DNA from: Thuidium tamariscinum
Lineage: Eukaryota > Streptophyta > Bryopsida > Hypnales > Thuidiaceae
Assembly: GCA_947034885.2 (NCBI GenBank)
Contig: OX344749.2
Coordinates: forward strand, 37,963,682-38,027,681
Reading direction: 5' to 3'
DNA: 64,000 nt
Below, piece after piece: positions 63,398-64,000 of the stretch. Under the pieces are notes generated by a model that was given only the letters and a program-made list of their open reading frames with translations, was not told the origin of the DNA and did no database searches. How positions within the stretch are numbered: position 1 is the first letter of the stretch; each line of letters starts with the position of its first letter. A program made the translations under genes and the position numbers.

Positions 63398-63682
63398 ATG
63401 GCGGCTGCAGGGGCCAGTTTGCAGCGAGGCGGGAGCAGCAATGGCAGTGGCAGCCGAAGCTCGAGCTCCAGTAGCGCGTGTACGCGCGTGGCGCCCGTCG
63501 TAGGGAACGTCGTGGCGGTGTCACCGGCACACTCGTTGGACTACGACTGCACCGATTGCGGATCCTTCTTGTTTGGACACCGTGGTCGTGTCCGTTCAGC
63601 ATCGCGGCAGCAGGGGCATCATGGGACTCGCAGCAATGGACACCATCACTCGCACCGTAACAGCTTTAGTGAGCCTGCACAG
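63398..63682 (+). CDS. Probable first exon of an unrecognised gene running off the window
   Basis: An ATG at 63398 opens a frame of about 95 codons to a plausible donor (CACAG/GTCTGG, exon end 63682). Visible: MAAAGASLQRGG, a run of serines around residues 17-26, DYDCTDCGSFLFG (about 48-60) with a CxxC pair, and a His/Arg/Ser-rich end. The composition is GC-rich, as at plant gene starts. After 63682 the sequence becomes T-rich and intron-like. No family recognised and no second exon within the window. The 156-codon continuous frame to 63838 would be the alternative if the donor is not used. Confidence 0.45.
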
Positions 63683-64000
63683 GTCTGGCCTTCGGTACCA
63701 TTCTCTTTACTTTCTTGTGGACAAACTTTTGTTTGGAACTTGCCATTGTTGCATTCTACCGGCGTTCTGTTGTTTGGTGTTAGTTCACCTCCATTTCCGC
63801 CACTCTCATCGCTTTCTTCTGCAAAACCGTCAGCTTAAAACTTGCATTGTTGATTCCCTCCTCTCCCTCCTGCGTAAACATTCTAAAACCGCATTCCACA
63901 GACGTTCTGCTGTAGGGATTTTGGGAATTCAGAGTTTGGGATTATACTGGAACGGCTCTCTAGCTCTGTAGTCCATCTGTATCTTGCTGTGATCCATCTA

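Overview
The window looks like nuclear DNA of a plant (streptophyte). Both recognisable genes are split by many GT-AG introns and encode plant-type proteins: cytosolic xylulokinase XK2, and an RH50-type DEAD-box helicase with the DEVD variant of motif II. The surrounding DNA is very AT-rich and gene-poor, with two complete genes and one gene start in 64 kb. Compact introns with wide, transposon-filled gaps would suit a bryophyte, lycophyte or similar seedless lineage, but the sequence alone does not fix the species.

Layout. Positions 1-8.4 kb are AT-rich with small repeats and the relic of a coiled-coil gene. The xylulokinase gene lies on the minus strand at 8768-13818 in 13 exons, and the spliced frame is open for 562 codons. 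From 14.3 to 23.7 kb there is no gene, only repeat elements. The helicase gene lies on the plus strand at 24065-29444 in 8 exons (965 codons) with a 6-codon upstream ORF. From 29.4 to about 61 kb no intact gene is visible, and most recognisable structure is short inverted-repeat (MITE-like) DNA transposons, often nested. At 61.2-64 kb the base composition becomes gene-like again: an unrecognised coding stretch on the minus strand, and a probable first exon at 63398-63682 whose gene continues past the right edge.

The repeats sort into families by their ends. Family A has ends starting AGGTGGGTACACCC and TA flanks. Family B has ends starting CCCCTAAAGGACC and TTAA on both sides, as in piggyBac-like elements. 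Family C has ends containing GGGACCCAT. Family D has ends TAGAGGGGATTTGAGG. There are also CACTA-type miniatures, a family I with ends GTTAAATCC, and two large foldbacks. Family B copies sit inside family A copies at 45.2 kb and 59.6 kb, which gives a relative order of insertion. A D element splits one copy of a degenerate, receptor-like ectodomain sequence at 34.8-35.1 kb.

The two complete genes are not functionally linked. XK2 feeds xylulose into the pentose phosphate pathway, and RH50-type helicases act in plastid rRNA maturation. The least ordinary signals are the piggyBac-like TTAA family with its nested insertions, and the 1.4-kb foldback at 54925-56327 built from seven units of about 177 bp.
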